From the NCBI GenBank assembly GCA_002372235.1, contig DFJI01000038.1, positions 19,468 through 67,211 on the forward strand: a stretch of DNA of 47,744 nucleotides. The letters run 5' to 3'. Numbering within the stretch: the first letter of the stretch is position 1; the number at the start of each line of letters is the position of its first letter. Made by a program: the position numbers and the translations under genes. The stretch comes from Prevotella sp. UBA3675. Its GTDB lineage: Bacteria > Bacteroidota > Bacteroidia > Bacteroidales > Bacteroidaceae. Below the pieces are notes generated by a model. The model was not told the DNA's origin. It did no database searches and worked only from the letters and a program-made list of their open reading frames with translations. Shown in pieces: positions 1 to 7,106 of the stretch.

Positions 1-53
1 TGATTCAGGTTGACACCCGCGACGGTTCATATCTGGCTCGCGCAAAGGAATAA
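1..53 (+). CDS. efp: Elongation factor P, C-terminal end (partial)
   Basis: Only the last 16 codons lie in the window, in the frame that stops with TAA at 51-53. The peptide reads IQVDTRDGSYLARAKE. It matches the very C-terminus of elongation factor P, where the last OB-fold strand ends with a V-D/E-T-R-x-G-x-Y-x-x-R pattern. EF-P relieves ribosome stalling at polyproline stretches. The next gene starts 2 bp after this stop, so the two could be co-transcribed. The assignment rests on a short tail only; the rest of the gene is upstream of the window. Confidence 0.75.
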   Translation, partial: IQVDTRDGSYLARAKE

Positions 54-55
54 GC

Positions 56-1204
56 ATGAAATATTCCATCATCGTTCCCGTCTTCAACCGGCCCGACGAG
101 GTGGACGAGCTGTTGCAGAGCCTTTGCAAGCAGCAGCTGAAGGACTTCGAGGTAATCATTGTTGAGGACGGATCGGAAAGAAAATGCAAGGATGTCTGCG
201 ATAAATATGCAGGCATCCTTGATTTGCATTATTACTATAAGGAGAACAGCGGTCCAGGGCAGAGCCGCAACTACGGTGCCGAGCGCGCACGGGGCGAGTG
301 GCTCATTGTGCTCGACTCCGACGTGGTGCTGCCTCCATCTTATTTAGAGAACGTAGAGTGTAGAGTGGAAAGTGGAGAGTTTGCTACCGCATCAGAAGAG
401 CCTACAGTGGCGGTAGCAAACTCTCCACTCTCCACTCTCCATTCTCCACTTACTGCCTGGGGCGGTCCCGATGCAGCCCATCCCGACTTTACCCCCGTGC
501 AGAAAGCCATCTCCTATAGCATGACCTCGTTCTTCACCACAGGCGGCATTCGTGGCGGTAAGACGAAGTTAGACAAGTTCTTTCCCCGCTCCTATAACAT
601 GGGCATCCGCCGCGAGGTCTATCTCCAATTGGGTGGCTTCTCGAAGATGCGCTTCGGCGAGGACATAGACTTCAGCTATCGCATTGTGGAGGCGGGCCAC
701 AAGACGGCGCTCATACCCGATGCATGGGTGTGGCACAAGCGCCGTACCGACTTCCGCAAGTTCTTCCGTCAGGTATATAATAGCGGCATCGCGCGTATCA
801 ATCTGGAGAAACGACACCCAGGCACGCTGAAATTGGTTCACCTGCTGCCCACCGTGTTTACGCTGGGAGTGATTCTGCTCAGTATGCTGGCTCTTGTTGG
901 AGTGGCCTTGGCGCTGCTCGGCTTATTCTCAGCCAGCGAGCCAGGATGCAATATGTCGCCCGTTGTCATTGGCTTTGGACTTTGTATGACACTTGTGTCC
1001 CTGTTGCCACTGCTGCTCTATTCGCTCCTTATCTGTATCGACTCCAGCATCAAGAACCGAAGCCTCTGGGTGGGACTGCTCAGCATCCCTGCCGCTTTCA
1101 CGCAACTGATTGGCTACGGTCTGGGCTTCATCGAGTCGTGGTGGAAGCGCTGTGTGCTTGGTAAAGACGAGTTTCAGGCTTTTGAAAAGAATTTCTATAA
1201 ATAG
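56..1204 (+). CDS. Family 2 glycosyltransferase with C-terminal membrane segments
   Basis: A 382-residue GT-A fold glycosyltransferase that should move a sugar from a nucleotide donor to an envelope glycan; the acceptor cannot be told. It opens with the GT2 signature YSIIVPVFNRPDEVDELL. The metal-binding LDSD lies near residues 85-88, and an acceptor-side GEDIDFSYR motif near residue 200. Three hydrophobic segments (about residues 262-290, 300-325 and 335-355) anchor it in the inner membrane. Residues about 100-131 are low in complexity and are encoded by an inverted repeat, so they look like an in-frame insertion just before the conserved AWGGPDAAHPDFT segment. The start is the ATG 2 bp after the efp stop. 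Confidence 0.85.
   Translation: MKYSIIVPVFNRPDEVDELLQSLCKQQLKDFEVIIVEDGSERKCKDVCDKYAGILDLHYYYKENSGPGQSRNYGAERARGEWLIVLDSDVVLPPSYLENVECRVESGEFATASEEPTVAVANSPLSTLHSPLTAWGGPDAAHPDFTPVQKAISYSMTSFFTTGGIRGGKTKLDKFFPRSYNMGIRREVYLQLGGFSKMRFGEDIDFSYRIVEAGHKTALIPDAWVWHKRRTDFRKFFRQVYNSGIARINLEKRHPGTLKLVHLLPTVFTLGVILLSMLALVGVALALLGLFSASEPGCNMSPVVIGFGLCMTLVSLLPLLLYSLLICIDSSIKNRSLWVGLLSIPAAFTQLIGYGLGFIESWWKRCVLGKDEFQAFEKNFYK
353..449. repeat. In-frame inverted repeat (hairpin) inside the glycosyltransferase gene
   Basis: A 19-bp perfect inverted repeat (372-390 and 410-428, arm GTGGAGAGTTTGCTACCGC) surrounds a 19-nt loop. It is extended outward by imperfect arms made of repeated GTAGAGT/GTGGAGA units to about 353 and 449. 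The inner core GTTTGCTACCGC is identical to the inner end of the inverted repeats around the four-helix-bundle gene at 2788-3168. The reading frame stays open, adding about 32 codons rich in Ser, Glu and Val. This looks like a gene-less copy of the same repeat that landed in a coding sequence without breaking it. Confidence 0.8.
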
Positions 1205-1206
1205 CT

Positions 1207-1896
1207 GTGGAAACGAAACTGAACATCAACCAATGGGCAGAGGAGGACCGTCCGCGCGAGAAGATGGAACGGTTGGGAGCCGAAGCGCTCAGCGATGCTG
1301 AGCTGTTGGCAATCCTGGTAGGGTCGGGCTCTACGAAAGAGGACGCGGTATCGCTGATGAAGCGCATCCTTAGCGACTGCAACAACAACCTGAACACACT
1401 GGGCAAGCTCTCTATACGCGACCTTTGCCAGTATAACGGCATCGGTCCTGCCAAGGCCATCACCATCATGGCAGCTTGTGAACTGGGCAAGCGACGGCAG
1501 TTAGAAAAGGCCGAGGAGAGGCCCGAACTGTCAACAGCTACGCGCATCTATAATCACATGCACCCCGTGATGCAGGACATGGATGTGGAAGAGTTCTGGG
1601 TGCTCTACCTGAACCAGGCCCATCGGCTCATCAAGAAGACGCGCATATCACATGGAGGCATCTCGGAAGTGAGTGTCGATGTGCGCATCATCATGCGTGA
1701 GGCCGTGCTTTGCAATGCCACCATCATCGTGGCCTGTCATAACCATCCCAGCGGCAGCATCAGGCCCAGCAAGCAGGACGATGCCCTTACCCAGCAACTG
1801 AAACGTGCCTGTGACGTGATGCGTCTCTACCTGATGGACCACGTCATCGTAGCCGACGGCCAGTACTTCAGCTACCATGAGGAGGGACGGCTGTAG
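1207..1896 (+). CDS. radC: RadC family JAB/MPN-domain protein
   Basis: A 229-residue protein of usual RadC length. The N-terminus (NINQWAEEDRPREKM) and the helix-hairpin-helix-like segment NGIGPAKAITIMAACELG are typical of the family. The C-terminal half is the JAB/MPN metalloprotease-like domain with the zinc motif HNHPSGSIRPSKQDD, preceded by the HGGISEVSVDVRIIMREA stretch. The family was once tied to DNA repair, but its biochemical role is unsettled. The start is a GTG at 1207, 2 bp after the glycosyltransferase stop; the codons upstream in frame run straight into a TAA, so no ATG alternative exists. Likely translated together with the preceding gene. Confidence 0.9.
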   Translation: METKLNINQWAEEDRPREKMERLGAEALSDAELLAILVGSGSTKEDAVSLMKRILSDCNNNLNTLGKLSIRDLCQYNGIGPAKAITIMAACELGKRRQLEKAEERPELSTATRIYNHMHPVMQDMDVEEFWVLYLNQAHRLIKKTRISHGGISEVSVDVRIIMREAVLCNATIIVACHNHPSGSIRPSKQDDALTQQLKRACDVMRLYLMDHVIVADGQYFSYHEEGRL

Positions 1897-1934
1897 GTTT
1901 TACACAACACTCTATTACTATAAGTTTTTATTTT

Positions 1935-2306
1935 ATCTGCTCCATCTGCTCCCATTTGCAACAGATTGGATTTCAGATGCTTGCGAGCGAAGCAGATGGG
2001 AGCAGATGTTCTTGAACCATTTAGCTTACGTTAAAAGGGGAGGAAGCCTAAATCATGCGATGATGTAGCCTAAAACGAGAAAGAGATTTAGACTGAATCG
2101 TGAGTTGATGTAGCCTGAATCATGCGATGATGTTGCCTAAATCGTTGCGCGATATAGCCTAAATCGCAACGTGATGATTCCTTCGAGGCGGTATGAAGTA
2201 GCCTAAATCGTAGGGAGAAATCATCTGTCACCATCTGCTCCTATCTGCTCCGTGTGCAAATGACTGGAAAACAGAGGGTTGCGGTATGGGAGCAGATGGA
2301 GCAGAT
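1935..2306. repeat. Inverted-repeat-bounded intergenic element enclosing array A
   Basis: A 21-bp perfect inverted repeat (1935-1955 and 2286-2306; part of the arm reads CTGCTCCATCTGCTCCCAT) closes a 372-bp block in the gap between radC and the DUF59 gene. Each end is itself hairpin-like: an inner opposite copy lies at 1991-2008 (AGCAGATGGGAGCAGATG) on the left and at 2231-2251 on the right. Both arms also carry a CATTTGCA / TGCAAATG pair. The 22-bp array sits between them. No ORF in this gap looks real; a 63-codon ORF at 1877-2068 overlaps the repeats. Confidence 0.8.
2046..2222. repeat. 22-bp periodic array A (eight units)
   Basis: Units begin with GCCTAAATC or close variants at 2046, 2068, 2091, 2113, 2135, 2157, a degenerate one at 2179, and 2201. 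The spacing is 22 bp except for one step of 23. The best unit contains AAATCGCAACGTGAT. Five of the eight units keep ATC-N7-GAT, and the bases inside vary as matched pairs (ATCATGCGATGAT, ATCGTTGCGCGAT). The same core occurs in arrays at 18301 and 40266. The period is not a multiple of three and there are no long spacers, so neither coding sequence nor a CRISPR explains it. Confidence 0.85.
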
Positions 2307-2372
2307 GGGTTGAGAACTTTATGAATGTAAATATTTTTGTCTGTAACAGCTCATAATCTCGAAAATTTTGTA

Positions 2373-2380
2373 TATATTTG
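2373..2380 (+). promoter_or_regulatory. -7 box of a Bacteroidota promoter
   Basis: TATATTTG fits the TAnnTTTG consensus and lies 25 bp before the ATG at 2406. No clear -33 TTTG is seen at the usual spacing. It would place the DUF59 gene under its own promoter, downstream of the repeat element. Confidence 0.5.
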
Positions 2381-2405
2381 CCCAATGAAACAATAATCTT
2401 AAAAT

Positions 2406-2723
2406 ATGACACAAGAGGAAAAGACGCGAATAGAAGAGCGAATCGTGGACGTGCTGAAGACGGTCTATGATCCGGAGATACCTGTTGACATCTATGAATT
2501 GGGCATGATCTATAAGATTGACGTGAAGGACGATGCCGTCGTTGACATCGACATGACCTTCACTGCCCCTAACTGCCCCGCTGCCGACTTCATCCTGGAG
2601 GATGTACGCACGAAGGTGGAGGGCGTAGAGGGGGTAGCCTCTGCCAACATCAACCTCGTGTTCGAACCTGCATGGGACCAGAGCATGATGAGCGAGGAAG
2701 CGAGGATGGAACTCGGATTCTAA
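2406..2723 (+). CDS. DUF59/MIP18-type Fe-S assembly protein (SufT/PaaD-like)
   Basis: A 105-residue single-domain protein of the DUF59 (FeS_assembly_P) family, linked to maturation of iron-sulfur proteins. The key family motif DPEIPVDIYELGMIYKI is present near residues 22-38, followed by MTFTAPNCPAADFI, where the conserved cysteine lies, and the C-terminal FEPAWDQSMMSEEAR. In Bacteroidota such short proteins stand alone or near suf genes; no suf gene is visible here. It has its own -7 box. The four-helix-bundle cassette lies about 30 bp downstream. Confidence 0.85.
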   Translation: MTQEEKTRIEERIVDVLKTVYDPEIPVDIYELGMIYKIDVKDDAVVDIDMTFTAPNCPAADFILEDVRTKVEGVEGVASANINLVFEPAWDQSMMSEEARMELGF

Positions 2724-2753
2724 CTGAGAACTGAGAACTTAAAGTGTAGAGTT

Positions 2754-3184
2754 TAGAGTGTAGAGTTTGCTACCGCTGTTCTGTATTATGCCACGGAAAG
2801 AAAGTATATTACGTCGTAAATCTGAATTATTTGCCGACCGAATTGTTAAATTGTACCGATATGTTTACAATCAGCAAGAATCGGTCATGTCAAAGCAGAT
2901 ATATAGGAGTGGGACGAGTATTGGGGCAAATATAGCAGAGAGCACTAATGCGCAAAGTGAGGCAGACTTTATCAGCAAATTAAGCATCGCACTAAAGGAA
3001 GCCAATGAGACTGAATACTGGCTTGAACGATTATTCAATTCTGGTTATATCAATCAAAAAGGCTATCTGTCTTTGAAATATGATAATACTGAGATCATTA
3101 AGATGTTGGTCAGTTCAATTAAAACAGTAAAGAATAGAACAGAAACAAGAGAAATACAAGAGCGGTAGCAAACTCTACACTCTA
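2754..3184. mobile_element. Inverted-repeat cassette carrying a four-helix-bundle gene
   Basis: A 24-bp perfect inverted repeat (2754-2777 and 3161-3184; arm includes AGCGGTAGCAAACTCTACAC) brackets a single gene. Looser repeats of GTAGAGT continue outward on both sides (2743-2753 and 3185-3199). The right arm supplies the gene's stop codon (the TAG inside GCGGTAG). Known relatives of the gene are encoded in intervening sequences of 23S rRNA genes, which also have paired ends. The cassette carries no transposase, so if it moves, it must be moved by something else or by an unrecognised mechanism. Mobility is inferred, not shown. Confidence 0.55.
2788..3168 (+). CDS. Four-helix-bundle protein (23S rRNA IVS / S23 type)
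   Basis: A 126-residue helical protein of the TIGR02436-type family, first noted in intervening sequences of 23S rRNA and related in fold to Avd of diversity-generating retroelements. The family hallmark is visible: YRSGTSIGANIAESTNAQSEADFISKL is split over helices 2-3, followed by ALKEANETEYWLE. The molecular role of the stand-alone form is unknown; a nucleic-acid-binding oligomer is plausible because the chain is basic. The ATG at 2788 is preferred to a TTG at 2767, which lies inside the left inverted repeat. No ribosome-binding site is obvious. No reverse transcriptase or rRNA gene is nearby. Confidence 0.8.
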   Translation: MPRKESILRRKSELFADRIVKLYRYVYNQQESVMSKQIYRSGTSIGANIAESTNAQSEADFISKLSIALKEANETEYWLERLFNSGYINQKGYLSLKYDNTEIIKMLVSSIKTVKNRTETREIQER

Positions 3185-3205
3185 CACTTTTAACTCTACA
3201 TTAAT

Positions 3206-3970
3206 ATGAAACCAATATTTTTTCTAAGCGATGCCCACCTGGGTTCTCTTGCAGTGCCTCACCGGCGCATGCAGGAGCGGCGACTGGTGCGTTTCCTTGA
3301 CAGCATCAAGGAGAAGGCGGGAGCCGTCTATCTGTTGGGCGACATGTTCGACTTCTGGTACGAATATAAATATGTGGTGCCGAAAGGCTTTACGCGCTTC
3401 TTGGGCAAGCTGTCGGAACTGACCGACATGGGGGTGGAGGTACACTACTTCACGGGCAACCACGACATCTGGGCCTACAGCTATCTGGCTGAGGAGTGCG
3501 GTGTGATTCTGCATAAGAAGCCGGAGACGACGGAGATATACGGCAAGGTGTTCTATCTGGCCCACGGCGACGGACTGGGCGACCCAGACAAGAGCTTCAA
3601 GTTCATCAAGAGCCTGTTTCATAGCCGCACTTGTCAGGTACTCTTCTCTTCCGTGCATCCCCGATGGGGCATGTGGTTCGGGCTGAACTGGGCCAAGCAC
3701 TCGCGGCTGAAGCGGCCCGGAGGCGAGGAGCCTCCCTATATGGGCGAGGACAGGGAGCATCTGGTGCTCTATACGAAGAGGTATATACAGTATCACTCCA
3801 ACGTGGACTACTTCATCTACGGTCACCGCCACATAGAGGTGGACCTGCAGCTCACGAAGAAGGCACGCATGATTATCCTCGGCGACTGGATTACGCACTT
3901 CAGCTATGTGGTGTGGGACGGACAGCACCTGTTCATGTCGCAGTATATAGAAGGCGAAAGCCAAATGTAG
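3206..3970 (+). CDS. lpxH: UDP-2,3-diacylglucosamine pyrophosphatase (LpxH-type)
   Basis: A 254-residue calcineurin-like metallophosphoesterase that should split UDP-2,3-diacylglucosamine to lipid X in lipid A synthesis at the inner membrane. All metal-binding motifs are in order: SDAHLG (residues 8-13), GDMFDFW (about 45-51), GNHD (about 85), HGDG (about 120) and GHRH (about 207). The insert with WGMWFGLNWAKHSRLKR looks like the membrane- and lipid-facing part seen in LpxH. It follows the right end of the four-helix-bundle cassette by 21 bp, so its promoter could have been affected by that insertion. Confidence 0.85.
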   Translation: MKPIFFLSDAHLGSLAVPHRRMQERRLVRFLDSIKEKAGAVYLLGDMFDFWYEYKYVVPKGFTRFLGKLSELTDMGVEVHYFTGNHDIWAYSYLAEECGVILHKKPETTEIYGKVFYLAHGDGLGDPDKSFKFIKSLFHSRTCQVLFSSVHPRWGMWFGLNWAKHSRLKRPGGEEPPYMGEDREHLVLYTKRYIQYHSNVDYFIYGHRHIEVDLQLTKKARMIILGDWITHFSYVVWDGQHLFMSQYIEGESQM

Positions 3971-4035
3971 AGCTTTTTAGTAAGTAACTACTCCTCTTTG
4001 TTGAATATATAACCTATTGTTCATCTACTTAAGAA

Positions 4036-6096
4036 ATGAAAAGGATTGTAGTTCTTGCTCTGAAGGTGGTGGGCGGTGTGCTCGCTGCTGTCTTGGTGCT
4101 CATGATTGTGATGGGGGCGTTGCTCAATACCGATGCCTTCCAGAACAAGGTGTTGAGACGCGCCACGCAGATGCTGTCGGAGAAACTGAATACTGAGGTG
4201 AAGATTGACAGCGTAAGCATAGGGTTCTTCTCAAACGACGTGAGGCTGAGAGGTGTCTCCATTGAAGACCTTGAGCACCGGAAGATGTTGCAGATGGAGC
4301 AACTGACCGTGAGGATGGAGATGTTTGCGCTGCTAAGGAAAGAGGTGAACATCACGTCGGCTCACATTGCCGGACTGAGTGCCGAACTCTATAAGCCTGA
4401 CGACGGACCGGCCAACTATCAGTTTCTGATCGATGCCTTTAAGAAAGACAAGCAGCCGGAGGAGAAACCGGCGGAAAAGAAGAGTAAGCTGTCGCTGAGC
4501 GTGAAGGATGTGCTGCTGGAGCGCATCAGTGTGAAATATAACGAGAGCAGTGCACAACTGAAGAGGCTGAAGTATGAGGAGAGACTGGGTGGTGCGCGCC
4601 ATGCCAGGCTCGAGGGCTTAGATGCGCAATGGGTGGCTCATCTGAAGAGGGGACCACAGGACTGCAAGGCAGGCATCGGCGTTCTGGAACTGCAGGAGAA
4701 AGACAGGAAGGGACAGGCGGCCATCGGCAACTTGTATTTCTGGAGCGACAATCATCTGCCGCGAAAGAACAAGGGCAAGCCTAAGCGTGGCGCCTTCGAC
4801 AATGGACACATGGACATGAAGGCTAACCTGAAACTCTCGTTCACCATACCTGACAATGACAGGATTGTGGCTAAGATGGAGCGCTGCGAGGTGAACGACG
4901 ACGTGGCGGGCATTCATGTGAAAGACCTGACCTTAGGGGTGACGGCCACGAAGGAGAAACTGGCGATGGAGAATATCGTGGTGAAACTGGAGAACACCAC
5001 GGTCAACATAGCCCATGCCGACTTGCAGTTGCCCAGCAAGAAGCGCGGCGTGAAGCTGGCTTACAAGACGTCGCTCATCACAGGACAGACACTGCTGAAA
5101 GACATCTCGAAGCCTTTCGCTCCCGTACTGAGCAAGTTCTCACTCCCCATAAAGTTCAGTACGTATATGAGCGGCGACGACTACGAGATGAAGTTCGACA
5201 GCATTCTGGTAGGCACGCTCGACGACAAGCTGCATGTGGAGGCTGTGGGGCGTCTCAAGGAACTGAAGGACAAGTATAAGCTCGACGTGCGCTTCCATGT
5301 GAGCAAGATGCATGCCAAGGGCGATGTGAAGGCGCGTATCATCAACCAGTTTCCCGTGAAGAAGTTTATGATGAAGCAGGTCGATGCGTTGGGCAACATC
5401 AGCTGTGTGGCCGACATCATCGTGCTGTGGAAACATGAACAGTTCCAGGGCGTGCTCCATACGGCAGTGGGCAAGCTCGACTTCTCGTTCGGTATCAATG
5501 AGAATACGAAGTACCTGAACGGAACCGTCAGGTCTCCGGGCATTGACATAGGCCGCGCGTTTGATCTCGATGATTTCGGCCCCGTGTCGTGCAAAGCCGA
5601 CTTCACCTTCGATATATCGAAGCCCCGAACAGCCGTTATGCGCCGGAAGAAAGGCGGCAAACTGCCTATGGGCAGCGTGAAGGCTCATGTGGATGAAGCC
5701 AGCTTTAAGAAAGTGAAGTTCCGCAATATTCAGGCTGATATCGTCAGCGACGGCGCTGTGGCCGACGGTAAGCTGAACGTCATGGGCAAGCGTACTGATA
5801 TTCTGTGTTCCTTCAGCTTCACGAATACGGAGTCGCTGCGAAAGATGAAGATCAAGCCGGGCATCCGTTTCCATGGTCTTTCTGAGGCAGAGAAGAAGGC
5901 GAAAGAAGAAAGGAAACAGCAGCGGAAGAATGAAAAGGAAGCCCGCAAACAGCAGCGGGCTGAAGAAAAAGCCCGTAAGGCTGAAGCCAAGGCCGCCAAA
6001 AAGGCTGCCAAGAAAGCACAGCGAGAGGCTGAGAAGGCCCTGAAGGAAAAAGAGAAAGCCCGTAAGGCAGCTGAGAAGGCAGCTGCGGCAAAGTAA
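4036..6096 (+). CDS. AsmA-like membrane-anchored protein with a Lys/Ala-rich tail
   Basis: 686 residues. The N-terminus has one transmembrane helix (about residues 5-30, VVGGVLAAVLVLMIVMGALL). The segment NKVLRRATQMLSEKLNTEV then LRGVSIEDLE is typical of the AsmA/TamB superfamily, inner-membrane-anchored proteins with a long periplasmic beta-groove linked to lipid transport and outer-membrane homeostasis. Much of the middle is short beta-strand-like repeats. The last 70 residues are almost only K, A, E, R and Q and should form a long charged helix; AsmA proteins do not usually end this way. At 686 residues it is much shorter than a full TamB. It converges with the M28 gene, only 5 bp apart. 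Confidence 0.65.
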   Translation: MKRIVVLALKVVGGVLAAVLVLMIVMGALLNTDAFQNKVLRRATQMLSEKLNTEVKIDSVSIGFFSNDVRLRGVSIEDLEHRKMLQMEQLTVRMEMFALLRKEVNITSAHIAGLSAELYKPDDGPANYQFLIDAFKKDKQPEEKPAEKKSKLSLSVKDVLLERISVKYNESSAQLKRLKYEERLGGARHARLEGLDAQWVAHLKRGPQDCKAGIGVLELQEKDRKGQAAIGNLYFWSDNHLPRKNKGKPKRGAFDNGHMDMKANLKLSFTIPDNDRIVAKMERCEVNDDVAGIHVKDLTLGVTATKEKLAMENIVVKLENTTVNIAHADLQLPSKKRGVKLAYKTSLITGQTLLKDISKPFAPVLSKFSLPIKFSTYMSGDDYEMKFDSILVGTLDDKLHVEAVGRLKELKDKYKLDVRFHVSKMHAKGDVKARIINQFPVKKFMMKQVDALGNISCVADIIVLWKHEQFQGVLHTAVGKLDFSFGINENTKYLNGTVRSPGIDIGRAFDLDDFGPVSCKADFTFDISKPRTAVMRRKKGGKLPMGSVKAHVDEASFKKVKFRNIQADIVSDGAVADGKLNVMGKRTDILCSFSFTNTESLRKMKIKPGIRFHGLSEAEKKAKEERKQQRKNEKEARKQQRAEEKARKAEAKAAKKAAKKAQREAEKALKEKEKARKAAEKAAAAK

Positions 6097-6101
6097 GTAA
6101 T

Positions 6102-7088
6102 CTACTTGGTCTCGAAGAGCACCTGAATCACCGTCTGACCTACGGCTTTCAGGGTGTTGCGGTCGATGTGTTGCATGTCGTCATTGACCGTATGCCATGT
6201 GGGACCAAAGGAACTGGCCTCGCAGTCGGGATAGTAGGGTATGATGTCGATACAGGGGATGCCGGCCAGCTGGTTCACGGGCAAGTGGTCGTCGGTGATC
6301 GCGGCACCGTCTTTCATGGGGAAGTAGCTGCTGTAGCCCGCTGTCTCGGCAGCTTTCCATACGAGGTTCACCACGTGGTTGGCAAAGTGGGTGGAGTATT
6401 GTTCGCGATAGAAGCGAGCTCCCTCGCCACCCACCATGTCGAGCAGGATGCCGAAGCGGGCCCTGTAGCCTGCACGGTGGGGGTGGGTGGCCCAATACTG
6501 CGCACCGAGCGCCCATGTGTCGCCATCGCTGTTGTCTTCACTCCATTGCGGGGTGCCCCAGTCTTCAGCATCGAAGCAGATGAAGTCAACACCGATGTTC
6601 AGCGAGTCGTTCTGCTGCAGCAGACGGGCAATCTCCAGCATCACCGCCACACCGCTGGCACCGTCGTTAGCAGCCATGACAGGCGTGTGCCAGTTGGCTT
6701 CGTCGGGATCGTTGTCGGCCCAGGGACGGCTGTCCCAGTGGGCGCAGAGGAGAATGCGGTCGGCCTGTTCGGGGCGATGACTGGCTATGATGTTTGTGCT
6801 CTTGAGCGTTGTGCCGTCATAGCCTGTGAGGTCGGCCTTTTGTTCGGTCACCTCCATGCCGTAGCTGCGGAAGCGTTCTGCTATCCATTGCCCACACAGG
6901 TCGTGGGCCTCGCTGTTCATGGTGCGCGGACCGAAGTCGCACTGGAGTTGGCAGAATGCGTAAGCCGAATCGGCAGAAAAATCAGGACCCATAGGCATGT
7001 TCTCGGTTGTTAAGGCCTGCTTGTGTCCGCAAGCCGACAGTAGCATCAGTGAAGTGAGGATGCTCAGTGAAGCAAATATCTTTTTCAT
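6102..7088 (-). CDS. M28-family lipoprotein, glutaminyl-peptide cyclotransferase-like
   Basis: A 328-residue zinc enzyme of the M28 fold, close to bacterial glutaminyl cyclases, which turn N-terminal Gln into pyroglutamate on exported proteins. A signal peptide ends in the lipobox LLSAC with Cys20, so it is lipid-anchored. Likely metal ligands are His117 (CAHWDSRPWAD), Asp142 (AANDGASG), Glu175 (FDAEDWG) and His299 (TWHTVND); Asp217 (LLDMVGG) also fits. Many type IX cargo proteins start with Gln after signal cleavage, which would give this enzyme substrates. It is the last gene of a four-gene run (gaps of 15, 4 and 18 bp). An aminopeptidase role cannot be excluded. Confidence 0.8.
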   Translation of the reverse strand: MKKIFASLSILTSLMLLSACGHKQALTTENMPMGPDFSADSAYAFCQLQCDFGPRTMNSEAHDLCGQWIAERFRSYGMEVTEQKADLTGYDGTTLKSTNIIASHRPEQADRILLCAHWDSRPWADNDPDEANWHTPVMAANDGASGVAVMLEIARLLQQNDSLNIGVDFICFDAEDWGTPQWSEDNSDGDTWALGAQYWATHPHRAGYRARFGILLDMVGGEGARFYREQYSTHFANHVVNLVWKAAETAGYSSYFPMKDGAAITDDHLPVNQLAGIPCIDIIPYYPDCEASSFGPTWHTVNDDMQHIDRNTLKAVGQTVIQVLFETK

Positions 7089-7106
7089 TTCTGAATTCTT
7101 ATAATC

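Noticed and set aside
1877..2068. 63-codon ORF after radC
   Set aside because: It overlaps the radC end and the hairpin arm of the repeat element and shows no protein-like pattern.
2046..2222. CRISPR array
   Set aside because: The repeating unit is 22 bp in all with no separate unique spacers of 25-40 bp, units are degenerate, and there is no cas gene nearby. The same holds for 18301-18433 and 40266-40419.
2788..3168. Diversity-generating retroelement (Avd-like protein)
   Set aside because: The four-helix-bundle fold is shared with Avd, but there is no reverse transcriptase, template repeat or variable repeat in the window.
3224..3964. 246-codon ORF antisense to lpxH
   Set aside because: It is a shadow of the lpxH frame in GC-rich DNA, with a His/Val/Leu-rich composition and no recognisable domain. 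Similar antisense ORFs at 6168-7013, 42759-43907 and 45155-46237 were rejected for the same reason.
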